A DNA stretch of 64,000 bases, from assembly GCA_004020545.1 (NCBI GenBank), contig SAQE01000008.1:1-64000 (forward strand). Direction: 5' to 3'. Of the stretch, positions 21,455 through 29,915 are shown in pieces; positions within the stretch are counted from its first letter, which is position 1, and every line of letters begins with the position of its first letter. Under the pieces are notes generated by a model, which made no database searches, was not told the origin of the DNA, and saw nothing but the letters and a program-made list of their open reading frames with translations. This DNA is from Mesorhizobium sp. (lineage in GTDB: Bacteria; Pseudomonadota; Alphaproteobacteria; Rhizobiales; Rhizobiaceae). A program made the position numbers and the translations under genes.

Positions 21455-24400
21455 ATGAATCTATTCGGAAATTCTAAAATAAGGTTGGAAAAGAGTTCGG
21501 TTATTGCAAGTAACTTGCTCCGCTCTTCTACATCCTTGATTGCAATCGCTGTGGGCATATGGGTCAGCCAAGCCCGGGCCGAGACGATCACCATTTCGAC
21601 CGCAAGTATCGTCCCGGTGTCGTCCATCGTAGATCCGACGGGAACCATCAACGTGACGCAGGCAGGTTCCGTCACGACGCAGTCGGGAGGCAATCACGCC
21701 ATTCAACCCTACATGTCTCCCGGGCTGGGCGCGTGGACGGTCAATGTGGATGGTTCCGTCAAGGTCCTTGACGCGGACAATGAGGTTTACGGCATCTGGC
21801 TGCGCGCGGGCGGAACCGTCAATGTGAGTTCGACCGGCAAGGTCGAAGGCTCTCGCAAGGGCGTCGTGATCGAAGGCGGCACGGCAAACGTCCAGAACGA
21901 TGGGCTGATTTCGGGCAGTCGGATCGCCGTGCATGTTCTTGCCGGAGGCACGGTCGAAAACCGGAACACCATGCTGGGGGGCGTCGTCTTTGCGACCTCG
22001 GCCACGCCCGGAAACTTCGTCAACAAAGGAAATGTTTCAAGCAACGGCGGCGGCTTTGGCGTCATCATGAACGGTGGCGGATCGCTCGACAATTCGGGAA
22101 CCGTCGCGTTTACGAATATCGGCCAGGGATTCTGGAGCCAGGGGAACACCACCTTCACCAACAGCGGCACTTACACCGCCAAAGGCGACAGTTCATTCTC
22201 CACCCCCATCTATGCGGTGCTGCTGCAAAACGGCAACGCCGTGGCAAACAATTCGGGGATCATCGAGGGACGCGATGTCGGCCTGTTCGTTTCGCAGGGC
22301 ACCGCCGACGTCACCAATTCAGGCACGATCACGGCAACGAAGGTGCACGCCGTCGCCCTGCAGACCACCGGTGCGGCGTCCTTCAAGCAGACGGCGGGCG
22401 CGCTCAATGGCGGCACGCACGGCCTGTCCGTCGTGACATCGGGAGACACGACCGTTTCCATCAACGGCGGCTCCGTCACCGGCGGACTTTCGAGCGCGAA
22501 CGGTATCGGCGTCCGCTTCGGCGGCAGCGGCAAGACGCAGATGAGCGTGGCGAATGCGTCCATCACCGGAGCGGCGGCGGCGATCCAGGGTGGGACGGGA
22601 TCGTTCGACCTGTCCCTCCTTCAGGGAAGCATCATCAGCGGCGATGTGAAGCTCGGTTCGGGGAACTCGAGCCTCAAGCTGGAACCCGGCGCGTCCGTCG
22701 AAGGCAATATCGATGCCGAGGCCGGAACCAATACGCTGCTGCTGACAGGTTCGGGCAGCGGCAGCTTCCAGGGAAACTTCCTGAATTTTGCGTCAGCGCA
22801 GGTTGATGCCGCCGGCGGAAAGTGGGTCCTCGGCGGTGACGCCACCTTTGTCGACGGAATGGAAGTGGTCGGTGGGTCGCTTGCCGTCAACGGCAACCTG
22901 ACCGGCAATGTAACTGTAAGGACAGGCGCCAGGCTGGGTGGCACGGGGACAGTCGGGGCGACGACAATCGATACCGGCGGCGTGCATGCGCCCGGAAATT
23001 CGGTCGGCACGCAGACCGTTGCCGGAAACTACGTCAACCATGGCGCTCTGCAGATCGAGGCGACACCCGAGGCGGCCGACCAGGTCAAGGTCTCCGGCAC
23101 AGTCGACATCGCCGGCGCCACGCTCGAACTGCTCATGTCGCCAAATGCAGCGTCCAGTTGGAGTATCTCCAACGGACCCTTCATCATCATCGACAACGAC
23201 AATACGGATGCGGTGGCCGGCGTGTTCGGCGCCGTCAACAGGAACCTTCTGTTCCTGGACGAGAAGCTCGACTATGCGGGAGGCGATGGGAACGACGTGA
23301 CGCTGGAACTTGTGCGCAACGACATCGGGTTCGCTGAGGTCGGTATCACGCCCAACCAGCGGGCGGTCGCGGGCGCCATCGACGGCGCCGGGCCTGGCAA
23401 TCCGCTCTGGAACGCCATTGCCCTGCAAGGTGATGCCGAGGCGACCCGCGCCGCCTTCGACCAGTTGAGCGGCGAGATACATGCTTCGGCGAAAACAGCG
23501 CTGATCGACGACACGCGCGTCATTCTCGATGTCATCAACGAGCGGCTGCGCGCAGCCTTCTTCGGAACCGGCGCCACGGCTTCGTTGCCCGTGATGGCCT
23601 TTGGCGAGGGCGGACCGGAGCTTGCTCCCGCCACGACCGATCGCTTTGCCGCCTGGAGCACCGCCGTCGGGTCACGGGGCCGCGGGGAGGCAGACAGCAT
23701 TACGACGCTCAAGCGCTCCACTGGTGGGCTCGTGGCCGGTGTCGACGGTCTTGCTTTCGAAGCGTGGCGCGTCGGTGCGATAGCCGGATACAGCCATACC
23801 AGTTTCGACGTGAAGGACCGTGCCTCGTCCGGCGACAGTGGGAGCTACTCTCTCGGACTCTATGGCGGCACGCAATGGAACCAGTTTGGCCTGCGCGCCG
23901 CCGCGATTTACGCATGGCACAATATCGAGACAGACCGCACGGTGGCTTTTCCCGGCTTCGCTGATAGCTTGCAGGCAAAATACGGCGCGGGTACCTTCCA
24001 CGTCTTCGGCGAAGCCAGCTACCGCGCCGATACCATTCCGGCTGCCTTCGAGCCCTTCGCCAACCTGTCCCATGTGAGCCTTCACACCGATGCCTATTCG
24101 GAAGGCGGCGGCGCCGGCGCGCTTCATGCCGAGGGCCAGACCACGCAAGCAACCTTCACAACGCTCGGGCTGCGAGCCTCGACCGGCTTCGACCTTTCCG
24201 GCACGCGGGCCACGGCACGTGGAACGATCGGCTGGCGCCATGCCTATGGCGATACGATCCCGCTTTCCACATTCGTCTTCGGCGGCTCCGACGCATTTGC
24301 CATACAAGGCGTGCCGATCGCCAGGGATGCCGCTGTCGTCGAGGCTGCCATTGACCTGAATCTCACCGACGATGCCGTTTTCGGTGTGACCTACAGCGGA

Positions 24401-24526
24401 CAATTGGCTTCAGGCGGCCAGGATCATGCTTTCGGCGCGAGAGTAGGCGTAAAATTCCAGCGCATGTCGCCCAAAAGTGCGCGGCGGTTTTGGGCGGGAC
24501 GAACATGCTCCAAAACAAAGACTTAA
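21455..24526 (+). CDS. Autotransporter outer membrane protein with repeat-derived C-terminus
   Basis: The 1023-residue protein has a long signal peptide ending near QARA, then a passenger of about 600 residues made of Gly/Asn/Ser/Thr/Val-rich beta-helix repeats (for example NSGTITATKVHAVALQTTG). A linker with FDQLSGEIHASAKTALIDD leads to a C-terminal beta-barrel of about 250 residues. The barrel normally ends in an aromatic residue. Here the match ends at Phe1001 (ARVGVKF), but 22 more residues follow, nearly all encoded by a dispersed intergenic repeat. The barrel's sorting signal may therefore be masked. The passenger's role (adhesion or other) is unknown. Confidence 0.88.
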   Translation: MNLFGNSKIRLEKSSVIASNLLRSSTSLIAIAVGIWVSQARAETITISTASIVPVSSIVDPTGTINVTQAGSVTTQSGGNHAIQPYMSPGLGAWTVNVDGSVKVLDADNEVYGIWLRAGGTVNVSSTGKVEGSRKGVVIEGGTANVQNDGLISGSRIAVHVLAGGTVENRNTMLGGVVFATSATPGNFVNKGNVSSNGGGFGVIMNGGGSLDNSGTVAFTNIGQGFWSQGNTTFTNSGTYTAKGDSSFSTPIYAVLLQNGNAVANNSGIIEGRDVGLFVSQGTADVTNSGTITATKVHAVALQTTGAASFKQTAGALNGGTHGLSVVTSGDTTVSINGGSVTGGLSSANGIGVRFGGSGKTQMSVANASITGAAAAIQGGTGSFDLSLLQGSIISGDVKLGSGNSSLKLEPGASVEGNIDAEAGTNTLLLTGSGSGSFQGNFLNFASAQVDAAGGKWVLGGDATFVDGMEVVGGSLAVNGNLTGNVTVRTGARLGGTGTVGATTIDTGGVHAPGNSVGTQTVAGNYVNHGALQIEATPEAADQVKVSGTVDIAGATLELLMSPNAASSWSISNGPFIIIDNDNTDAVAGVFGAVNRNLLFLDEKLDYAGGDGNDVTLELVRNDIGFAEVGITPNQRAVAGAIDGAGPGNPLWNAIALQGDAEATRAAFDQLSGEIHASAKTALIDDTRVILDVINERLRAAFFGTGATASLPVMAFGEGGPELAPATTDRFAAWSTAVGSRGRGEADSITTLKRSTGGLVAGVDGLAFEAWRVGAIAGYSHTSFDVKDRASSGDSGSYSLGLYGGTQWNQFGLRAAAIYAWHNIETDRTVAFPGFADSLQAKYGAGTFHVFGEASYRADTIPAAFEPFANLSHVSLHTDAYSEGGGAGALHAEGQTTQATFTTLGLRASTGFDLSGTRATARGTIGWRHAYGDTIPLSTFVFGGSDAFAIQGVPIARDAAVVEAAIDLNLTDDAVFGVTYSGQLASGGQDHAFGARVGVKFQRMSPKSARRFWAGRTCSKTKT

Positions 24527-24540
24527 AACGCGTCGCCTGA
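24462..24540. repeat. Dispersed palindromic repeat, copy D (inside autotransporter 3' end)
   Basis: The sequence GCATGTCGCCCAAAAGTGCG to CAAAGACTTAAAACGCGTCG closely matches 37330-37402. It has nested inverted repeats (GCATGT/ACATGC outside, CCCAAAA/TTTTGGG inside). The first 65 bases are read as codons of the autotransporter gene, whose stop codon is also repeat-derived. Confidence 0.75.
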
Positions 24541-24623
24541 ATCCGGCGCTCAGGAAACGCGCTGCTAAGCTTCTGAATTTCGTGCTAGGATTCTCGCAAC
24601 GGGATGGGCTGATCGCTGAAAAG

Positions 24624-25187
24624 ATGCCGAAAATTCGTTCTTCTTCCGCCCCTGTCAGGGAATTTCGGCAGAGACCCGTTCCCTCTCGGCTGCCACCGCC
24701 CATCAGTCTTTCTCTGATCCTCGGATTCGCGGCATTCGCACTCGTTGCTTGCCAATCGGCTTCAGACGCCCCGCCGCCTCCTCCACCTCAACCTGCCCCG
24801 GCCGCCGTTGCGGCGCCTGCGTCCCCGGATCTGGCGGTGTTGGACCGATCCGTGGCGATCGTTCCCCCCGGCAAGGGCGTTCCGGCCAAATATGCCGCGT
24901 TTTCAGGCATATGGGCTGGACGGCTGGACGGCATGTATGAAGGCAAGCTGGCCGTGCTGACGGTTTCTCCGGGCGGTCAGGTGACGGTCAGCTATGCGTG
25001 GGGCGATGTAGCCGACTACAAGCCGGGGGTTGCCGACGGCGCCGGCAGGATCGTCGGCAACACATTGAAGCTCGGGCGCCTGCCGAATGGCGCGGACGCC
25101 ACCTTTACGATGCAGCCCGACGGAACACTGGCCGCCACCTATGCGCTTGCCGGCCAAACCTATCAGGGCCCGTTCGCCAGGCAGTGA
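24624..25187 (+). CDS. Putative lipoprotein of unknown function
   Basis: The 187-residue protein has a signal peptide with a lipobox (FALVAC, Cys about residue 43), so it should be a membrane-anchored lipoprotein. A Pro/Ala-rich spacer follows, then a compact C-terminal domain of about 110 residues (FSGIWAGRLDGMYEGKLAVLTV, ending TYQGPFARQ). That domain resembles small beta-barrel or calycin-like secreted domains, but I do not recognise a family. The start is the ATG after GAAAAG; an in-frame upstream start would run back into the repeat and is less likely. Confidence 0.65.
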   Translation: MPKIRSSSAPVREFRQRPVPSRLPPPISLSLILGFAAFALVACQSASDAPPPPPPQPAPAAVAAPASPDLAVLDRSVAIVPPGKGVPAKYAAFSGIWAGRLDGMYEGKLAVLTVSPGGQVTVSYAWGDVADYKPGVADGAGRIVGNTLKLGRLPNGADATFTMQPDGTLAATYALAGQTYQGPFARQ

Positions 25188-25296
25188 TCCGCGGAACTCT
25201 CTTGGCAATCGATCGCGACCATCCCGCGGGCTGATCTATCGCCATTGTGCCGTCGTCTGCTGGGCCGGACCGGTCCGAATCGGCTATGCCTCTGCC

Positions 25297-25968
25297 ATGC
25301 AGGAAACGTCCCTCTATGCCCCGGTGAAGCGGTTCCTCGAGAGCCTCGATTTCACCGTCAAGGGCGAAGTCGGCGGCTGTGACATCGTCGGGCTGCGCGA
25401 TGGCGAGCCGCCCGTGATCGTCATCTGCGAGCTGAAGCTGCAGTTCAACCTCGAACTCGTCCTGCAGGGCGTCGATCGCGCGGCGGCCTGCGACGAGGTC
25501 TGGCTCGCCGCCAGGATGTCGGCGCGCGGCAAGGGCCGAGAGCATGACCGCCGGTTTCGCGCGCTCTGCCGGCGGCTCGGCTTCGGTTTGCTGACGGTCG
25601 ATGGAAAAGGCAAGGTCGAGCTGCTGCTCAGCCCCGCAGCCGTGCCGCCGCGCCGCGACCCGAGGCGGCGTTCGCGTCTGGTCGAGGAACATCATCGCCG
25701 CAAGGGCGATCCGTCCATCGGCGGCAGCACGCGGCGAAAGCCCATCATGACCGCCTATCGGCAGGAAGCGATCGCCTGCGCCGCCGCCATGGCCGATGGC
25801 CCGAAGCGGCCGCGCGACCTCAAGCCCCTTTCGCCACGCGCGGCCAGCATCCTGCTGCACAACTATTATGGCTGGTTCGCCAGGGCCGAGCGCGGCATCT
25901 ACGCGTTGACCGAGCTCGGCCAGGCCGCCGTGCAATTACATGCGGTTCCAGTCACATCGGGTCCTTGA
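25297..25968 (+). CDS. DUF2161 family protein, PD-(D/E)XK nuclease-like
   Basis: The 223-residue protein begins METSLYAPVK-like (MQETSLYAPVKRFLESLDF) and shows GEVGGCDIVGLRDGEPPVIVICELKL. The D...ExK arrangement is the active-site pattern of PD-(D/E)XK phosphodiesterases and is the mark of the DUF2161 family, common in alphaproteobacteria. The C-terminal 70 residues (TAYRQEAIACAAAMADGPKRPRDLK...GIYALTELG) look like a winged-helix module. The biological role is not known. I chose the ATG at 25297, where homology starts. Confidence 0.82.
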   Translation: MQETSLYAPVKRFLESLDFTVKGEVGGCDIVGLRDGEPPVIVICELKLQFNLELVLQGVDRAAACDEVWLAARMSARGKGREHDRRFRALCRRLGFGLLTVDGKGKVELLLSPAAVPPRRDPRRRSRLVEEHHRRKGDPSIGGSTRRKPIMTAYRQEAIACAAAMADGPKRPRDLKPLSPRAASILLHNYYGWFARAERGIYALTELGQAAVQLHAVPVTSGP

Positions 25969-26050
25969 GGGTCCGCTGCAGGTCGCTCCGTATCAGGCCG
26001 ACCAACTCGGCGCGTGAGCGGCCGCCGCCGTCCTCGCAGTCCCAGCGCAT
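25952..26050 (-). CDS. Possible 32-residue small protein downstream of GlxA-type gene
   Basis: A minus-strand frame reads MRWDCEDGGGRSRAELVGLI and continues to a TGA at 25952-25954. Its composition looks protein-like and the frame stays open upstream into the end of the AraC-type gene. It overlaps the end of the convergent DUF2161 gene by 17 bases. There is no clear ribosome-binding site. It could be a small gene or the tail of a decayed one. Confidence 0.2.
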   Translation of the reverse strand: MRWDCEDGGGRSRAELVGLIRSDLQRTLKDPM

Positions 26051-26090
26051 CACCGCGCCCAGTCCCGTCGGCTGGCGCGAGCGGTCGCGA

Positions 26091-27038
26091 TCAGAAACGC
26101 TCGCGATAGTCGCGCGGGTTGGTGCCGAGGACGCGTAGGAAGCCGCGCCGCATCGTCTCTTCCGAGCCGAAGCCGCAGCGCCGGGCCGTCTGGCTGACCG
26201 TCTGTCCCCGCTCCAGCATCCGCCGCGCCGCCTCGATGCGGATCTCTTCGATCGCGCGCGCGGGTGTCCGCCCTGTCGCTTCCTGATAGTGCCTCGAGAA
26301 ACTGCGCCGGCTCATATTGGCTTGCTCGGCTAACCGCTCCAGCGAAAGGTCGCTGCCCAGATTGTCAAGAATCCAGCCATGCAGTTTGTCGAAGCGCTCG
26401 TCGCCATCCTGCAGCTTGAGGGTCTGGCTGAACTGCGCCTGGCCGCCGGGGCGTTTCAGGAAGACGACCAATTCGCGCGCCACCGCAAGCGCCATGCGCC
26501 GGCCAAGATCGGCCTCGACAAAGGAAAGCGCCAGATCGATGCCTGCCGTGACGCCGGCGGACGTCCAGACATTGCCGTCACGAATGAAGATCGGGTCGGG
26601 CTCGAGGCGGACCGCCGGAAAGCGCCGGGCGAATTCCGCGCAGCGTCCCCAATGGGTGACCGCGCGGCGGCCGTCGAGCAGGCCTGCCTCGGCCAGCAGC
26701 ATGGCGCCGCTGCATACGGAGGCTGTTCGCGTGGCATCGCGCGAGCGGCCGATGATCCACTGGACGAGCTCGGCATCGTCGCAGGCGGCGTTGACACCCC
26801 AGCCTCCGGGCACGATGACCGTGTCGATTTCGCGCCCGTGCGCAGGGAGCGCTGCTGCCTCCAGCACGAGGCCGGACGATGTTCTTATTCGCGGCGAAGC
26901 GGCGACGACCACGACGTCATAAGCGGCCGCTTCGCCGGCCTGCGTCCTGAAATCGTTGGCGCTGGCGAAAACCTGAAGCGGTCCGCTGACGTCGAGGAGC
27001 TGGACGTCGGGATAGGCAAGGATTTCGATGCGGCGCAT
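26091..27038 (-). CDS. GlxA family AraC-type transcriptional regulator
   Basis: The 315-residue protein joins an N-terminal DJ-1/PfpI-like domain (RIEILAYPDVQLLDVSGPLQVF, and TASVCSGAMLLAEAGLLDGR with the nucleophile-elbow Cys) to a C-terminal AraC-type double helix-turn-helix (LSLERLAEQANMSRRSFSRHY and VSQTARRCGFGSEETMRRGF). Such GlxA regulators respond to small nitrogenous metabolites. I chose the ATG at 27038 because the conserved domain starts there. It is divergent, with 88 bases between starts, from a second DJ-1 gene that it probably controls. Confidence 0.9.
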   Translation of the reverse strand: MRRIEILAYPDVQLLDVSGPLQVFASANDFRTQAGEAAAYDVVVVAASPRIRTSSGLVLEAAALPAHGREIDTVIVPGGWGVNAACDDAELVQWIIGRSRDATRTASVCSGAMLLAEAGLLDGRRAVTHWGRCAEFARRFPAVRLEPDPIFIRDGNVWTSAGVTAGIDLALSFVEADLGRRMALAVARELVVFLKRPGGQAQFSQTLKLQDGDERFDKLHGWILDNLGSDLSLERLAEQANMSRRSFSRHYQEATGRTPARAIEEIRIEAARRMLERGQTVSQTARRCGFGSEETMRRGFLRVLGTNPRDYRERF

Positions 27039-27126
27039 TTTGATTTGGCCTGAAACGAGGGGTGATTGGCGATCGCGCCAAAGCATGATGCCTTAGATTG
27101 CCGGGAGTCAACCTGCGGAGATTTCC

Positions 27127-27834
27127 ATGACCCTTCGTTTCGGCATCCTCGTGTTTCCCAATGTCCAACAGCTCGACCTCACCGGTCCTTACGAAGTCCT
27201 AGCATCGGCAAAGGGTGCCGAGGTGGAGTTGATCTGGAAGGATCGCAGTCCGGTGACGTCGTCGACGCGACTGGCCCTCAACCCGACCGTGACCTTCGAC
27301 GATTGTCCGCCTCTCGACGTGCTGTGCGTTCCGGGCGGAGGCGGCGTCAACGCGTTGCTGGAGGATAAGGCGGTCCTCGATTTCGTGCGGCAGCGCGCGG
27401 CGCAGGCACGCTATGTCACGTCGGTGTGCAGTGGCGCCCTGGTGCTCGGCGCGGCCGGGCTGCTGAAGGGCAAGCGGGCGACCACGCACTGGTATGCCCA
27501 TGATTTCCTTGAAGAGTTCGGCGCGGTGCCCGTCGATGCCCGTATCGCCGAGGACGGCAATCTGATCACCGCCGGCGGCGTCACCTCGGGGATCGATTTC
27601 GGTCTCGCGCTGGTCGCAAGGCTCCTCGGCCAGGCCGAAGCCGAAACGGTGCAGCTCTCGCTCGAATATGCCCCGGCTCCTCCCTTCCGGTCGGGCACGC
27701 CCGCCGAGGCTTCGCCGGCCGTGCTGGCGGAGGCAAAGGAGCGGCTCGCGGGTTCGAGACGGGTTCGCGAGGAAATGTTTGCCCGCTGGCGCGATGCTCG
27801 CGCGGCTGCCGCGCCGACGCGCATCCACGGTTGA
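27127..27834 (+). CDS. DJ-1/PfpI family protein, isonitrile hydratase-like
   Basis: The 235-residue protein is a stand-alone class I glutamine amidotransferase-like (DJ-1/PfpI) protein. It begins FGILVFPNVQQLDLTGPYEVL and has the nucleophile elbow VTSVCSGALVLGAAGLLKGKRATTHW with Cys at about residue 102. This pattern is like that of isonitrile hydratase (InhA), but the family covers many reactions and the substrate is open. It is divergent from a GlxA-type regulator with a related N-terminal domain. Confidence 0.82.
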   Translation: MTLRFGILVFPNVQQLDLTGPYEVLASAKGAEVELIWKDRSPVTSSTRLALNPTVTFDDCPPLDVLCVPGGGGVNALLEDKAVLDFVRQRAAQARYVTSVCSGALVLGAAGLLKGKRATTHWYAHDFLEEFGAVPVDARIAEDGNLITAGGVTSGIDFGLALVARLLGQAEAETVQLSLEYAPAPPFRSGTPAEASPAVLAEAKERLAGSRRVREEMFARWRDARAAAAPTRIHG

Positions 27835-27892
27835 ACTGACCTGGCCGAACGGCGCCTTGCCCAGCACCGTTCGGCTTGCCTTGTTTAGACTG

Positions 27893-27932
27893 TTGACACG
27901 TCTCTTCGTTCGTGCAGAAATTGGTTGGACCA
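27893..27932 (+). promoter_or_regulatory. Promoter with FadR-type operator before gntR gene
   Basis: TTGACA at 27893-27898 is followed after 17 bases by AGAAAT as a weak -10. The palindrome TGGTTGGACCA at 27922-27932 exactly fits the TNGTNNNACNA consensus known for FadR-subfamily GntR repressors. It lies 25 bases before the gntR start, where a bound repressor would block initiation. Autoregulation of the operon is the likely purpose. Confidence 0.55.
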
Positions 27933-27957
27933 TTGAACCACTGGAGTTCCCGTTGGC

Positions 27958-28689
27958 ATGACAGACAGCCTCCCGCCCATTCAGACGACGGCCCGCGATG
28001 ACGCGGTGCTGAAGGCGTTGGCCGGCTTCGTCAGGCAGGAGGCGCTGGGGCCTGGCGAAAAACTGCCGACCGAGCGCATCCTGGCCGAACGCCTCAAGGT
28101 CAGCCGCAACACGGTGCGCGAGGCGCTGACGCGCTGGGAAGGGCTGGGTCTCGTCGAGCGCCGGCAAGGCAGCGGCACCTATCTCAAGGCTGCCGTCTCG
28201 CCCGACATGCTGCACATGCCGCTGACACTAGCCGGCGGCAACGATTTCGCCGGCCTGATGCGCACGCTGGAAATACGCCGCGCGCTCGAAGCCGAAGCCG
28301 CCGCCCTTTGCGCCATCCGCGCCGGCAAGGCCGAGATCGCCGAGATCGAACGCAAGCTGAATATCATGGAAGAGGCCTTCCACACCCGCGCCGGCATGTC
28401 GTCGGAGGAGGACTGGGAGTTCCACCAGTCGGTCTACCGCGCCTCCGGCAATCCGCTCTTCGAGCAGATCATTGCCGCCATGCATGAGCTGTTCCACCGC
28501 TTCTGGGAGCATCCGCTCGGCGTGCGCGACTTCGGCCACGCCAGCTTTCCCTACCATCGCACCATCTTCAATTGCATCGCCGCGCATGATCCGGAGGGGG
28601 CAAGGCGCGAAGCGCTGAAGCTCATCGCCACGGTCGAAAACGACCTCAAGCGCGGCGCCGCCAACCTCAAGCTTTCGGACCGCAGATGA
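27958..28689 (+). CDS. FadR-type GntR family transcriptional regulator
   Basis: The 243-residue protein has an N-terminal winged helix-turn-helix (GEKLPTERILAERLKVSRNTVREALTRWEGLGLVERRQGSGTY) and a C-terminal all-helical FCD ligand domain (LEIRRALEAEAAALCA, EEDWEFHQSVYRASGNPLF, FGHASFPYHRTIFNCIAAHD with metal-binding Asp/His positions). FCD regulators usually sense an organic or amino acid metabolite of the pathway they control. The stop overlaps the start of the PLP-enzyme gene by four bases (ATGA), so the two are co-expressed. Confidence 0.92.
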   Translation: MTDSLPPIQTTARDDAVLKALAGFVRQEALGPGEKLPTERILAERLKVSRNTVREALTRWEGLGLVERRQGSGTYLKAAVSPDMLHMPLTLAGGNDFAGLMRTLEIRRALEAEAAALCAIRAGKAEIAEIERKLNIMEEAFHTRAGMSSEEDWEFHQSVYRASGNPLFEQIIAAMHELFHRFWEHPLGVRDFGHASFPYHRTIFNCIAAHDPEGARREALKLIATVENDLKRGAANLKLSDRR

Positions 28690-29888
28690 ACGAGCACCCG
28701 ACCGCCTTCGACCCGGCCCGCTTGGCCAGCGACTATCTCGGCGAAGCGGCCACGCTTCTCGCGCATGACGACCCGTTTCCCGGCGGCGCGGTGGTGCCGC
28801 CGATCTACCAGACCTCGCTGTTCACCTTCGACAGCTATGACGACATGGCCGACACTTTCGCCGGCAGGAAAAGGCAGCCGATCTATTCGCGCGGCGACAA
28901 TCCGACGGTCATGGAGTTCGAGGCGCGCGTCGCCGCCTTGGAAGGCGCCGAAGCCGCGCGCGGCTTCTCCAGCGGCATGGCGGCGATCAGTGCCACGGTG
29001 CTCGCCTTCGTCGGCGCCGGCGAGCGCATCGTTGCCGTGCGGAACTGCTATGGCGACGCCTACCGGCTGTTCGAGCGGCTGTTTCCGCGCCTTAACATCA
29101 AGGTCGACTATGTCGACGGTTCCGATCCGGATGCGGTTGCCGCGGCACTTCCCGGCGCCAAGCTGCTCTATCTCGAAAGCCCGACCTCGATGATGTTCGA
29201 GCTGCAGGACATCGCCCATCTGACGCGGCTGGCGAAGGAACAAGGGATCGTCACCACCATCGACAATTCCTGGGCAACGCCCGTCTTCCAGAAGCCGATC
29301 TCGCACGGCGTCGATCTGGTGCTTCATTCGGCCTCGAAATATCTCGGCGGCCACAGCGACACCGTCGCCGGCGTCGTGGCGGGCTCGGCCGCGCACATCA
29401 AGCACATCAACGAGCAGACCTATTCCTCGCTCGGCGGCAAGCTCTCGCCCTTCGAGGGCTGGCTGCTCCTGCGCGGCCTGCGCACCCTGCCGCTCAGATT
29501 GCCGCACCACATGAAGAGCGGGCTGACGCTTGCCGAGCGGCTCAAGGCGCATGGCAAGGTCGAGCGGGTCAACCACCCTGCTTATTCCAATCATCCCGGC
29601 AAGAAGACGCTCGCCGGTTATGCCGGGCTGTTTTCCTTCGAGGTCACGGAGGATGTCGACATTCCGGCTTTCGTCGATGCGCTGAAGTTCTTCCGCATCG
29701 GCGTCAGCTGGGGCGGCCATGAAAGCCTGGTCGTGCCGGCAAAGGCCTCGCTCGAGCAGACGCCGGGTCTCAATTCGATGGCGCGCTTCGGCGTCAGCCC
29801 CCGAACCATCCGCTTCAATGTCGGGTTGGAAAACGTCGAGGATCTCTGGGCCGACATTGCCCAGGCCTTCGACAAGTCAAAAAAATAA
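28686..29888 (+). CDS. Cys/Met metabolism PLP-dependent enzyme (cystathionine lyase/synthase family)
   Basis: The 400-residue enzyme is a fold-type I PLP protein of the trans-sulfuration family. It shows PPIYQTSLFTFDSYDDM, YSRGDNPTVMEFEARVAALEGAEAARGFSSGMAAI, YLESPTSMMF, TTIDNSWATPVFQKPI and the PLP lysine in LHSASKYLGGHSD. Family members carry out C-S lyase or gamma-replacement reactions. Its place between a FadR-type regulator and a CUT1 importer suggests a catabolic role on an imported sulfur- or hydroxy-amino compound rather than methionine synthesis. That role is an inference. Confidence 0.87.
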   Translation: MNEHPTAFDPARLASDYLGEAATLLAHDDPFPGGAVVPPIYQTSLFTFDSYDDMADTFAGRKRQPIYSRGDNPTVMEFEARVAALEGAEAARGFSSGMAAISATVLAFVGAGERIVAVRNCYGDAYRLFERLFPRLNIKVDYVDGSDPDAVAAALPGAKLLYLESPTSMMFELQDIAHLTRLAKEQGIVTTIDNSWATPVFQKPISHGVDLVLHSASKYLGGHSDTVAGVVAGSAAHIKHINEQTYSSLGGKLSPFEGWLLLRGLRTLPLRLPHHMKSGLTLAERLKAHGKVERVNHPAYSNHPGKKTLAGYAGLFSFEVTEDVDIPAFVDALKFFRIGVSWGGHESLVVPAKASLEQTPGLNSMARFGVSPRTIRFNVGLENVEDLWADIAQAFDKSKK

Positions 29889-29915
29889 CGAGTGTTCAAA
29901 ATGGGAGTCCTGAAC

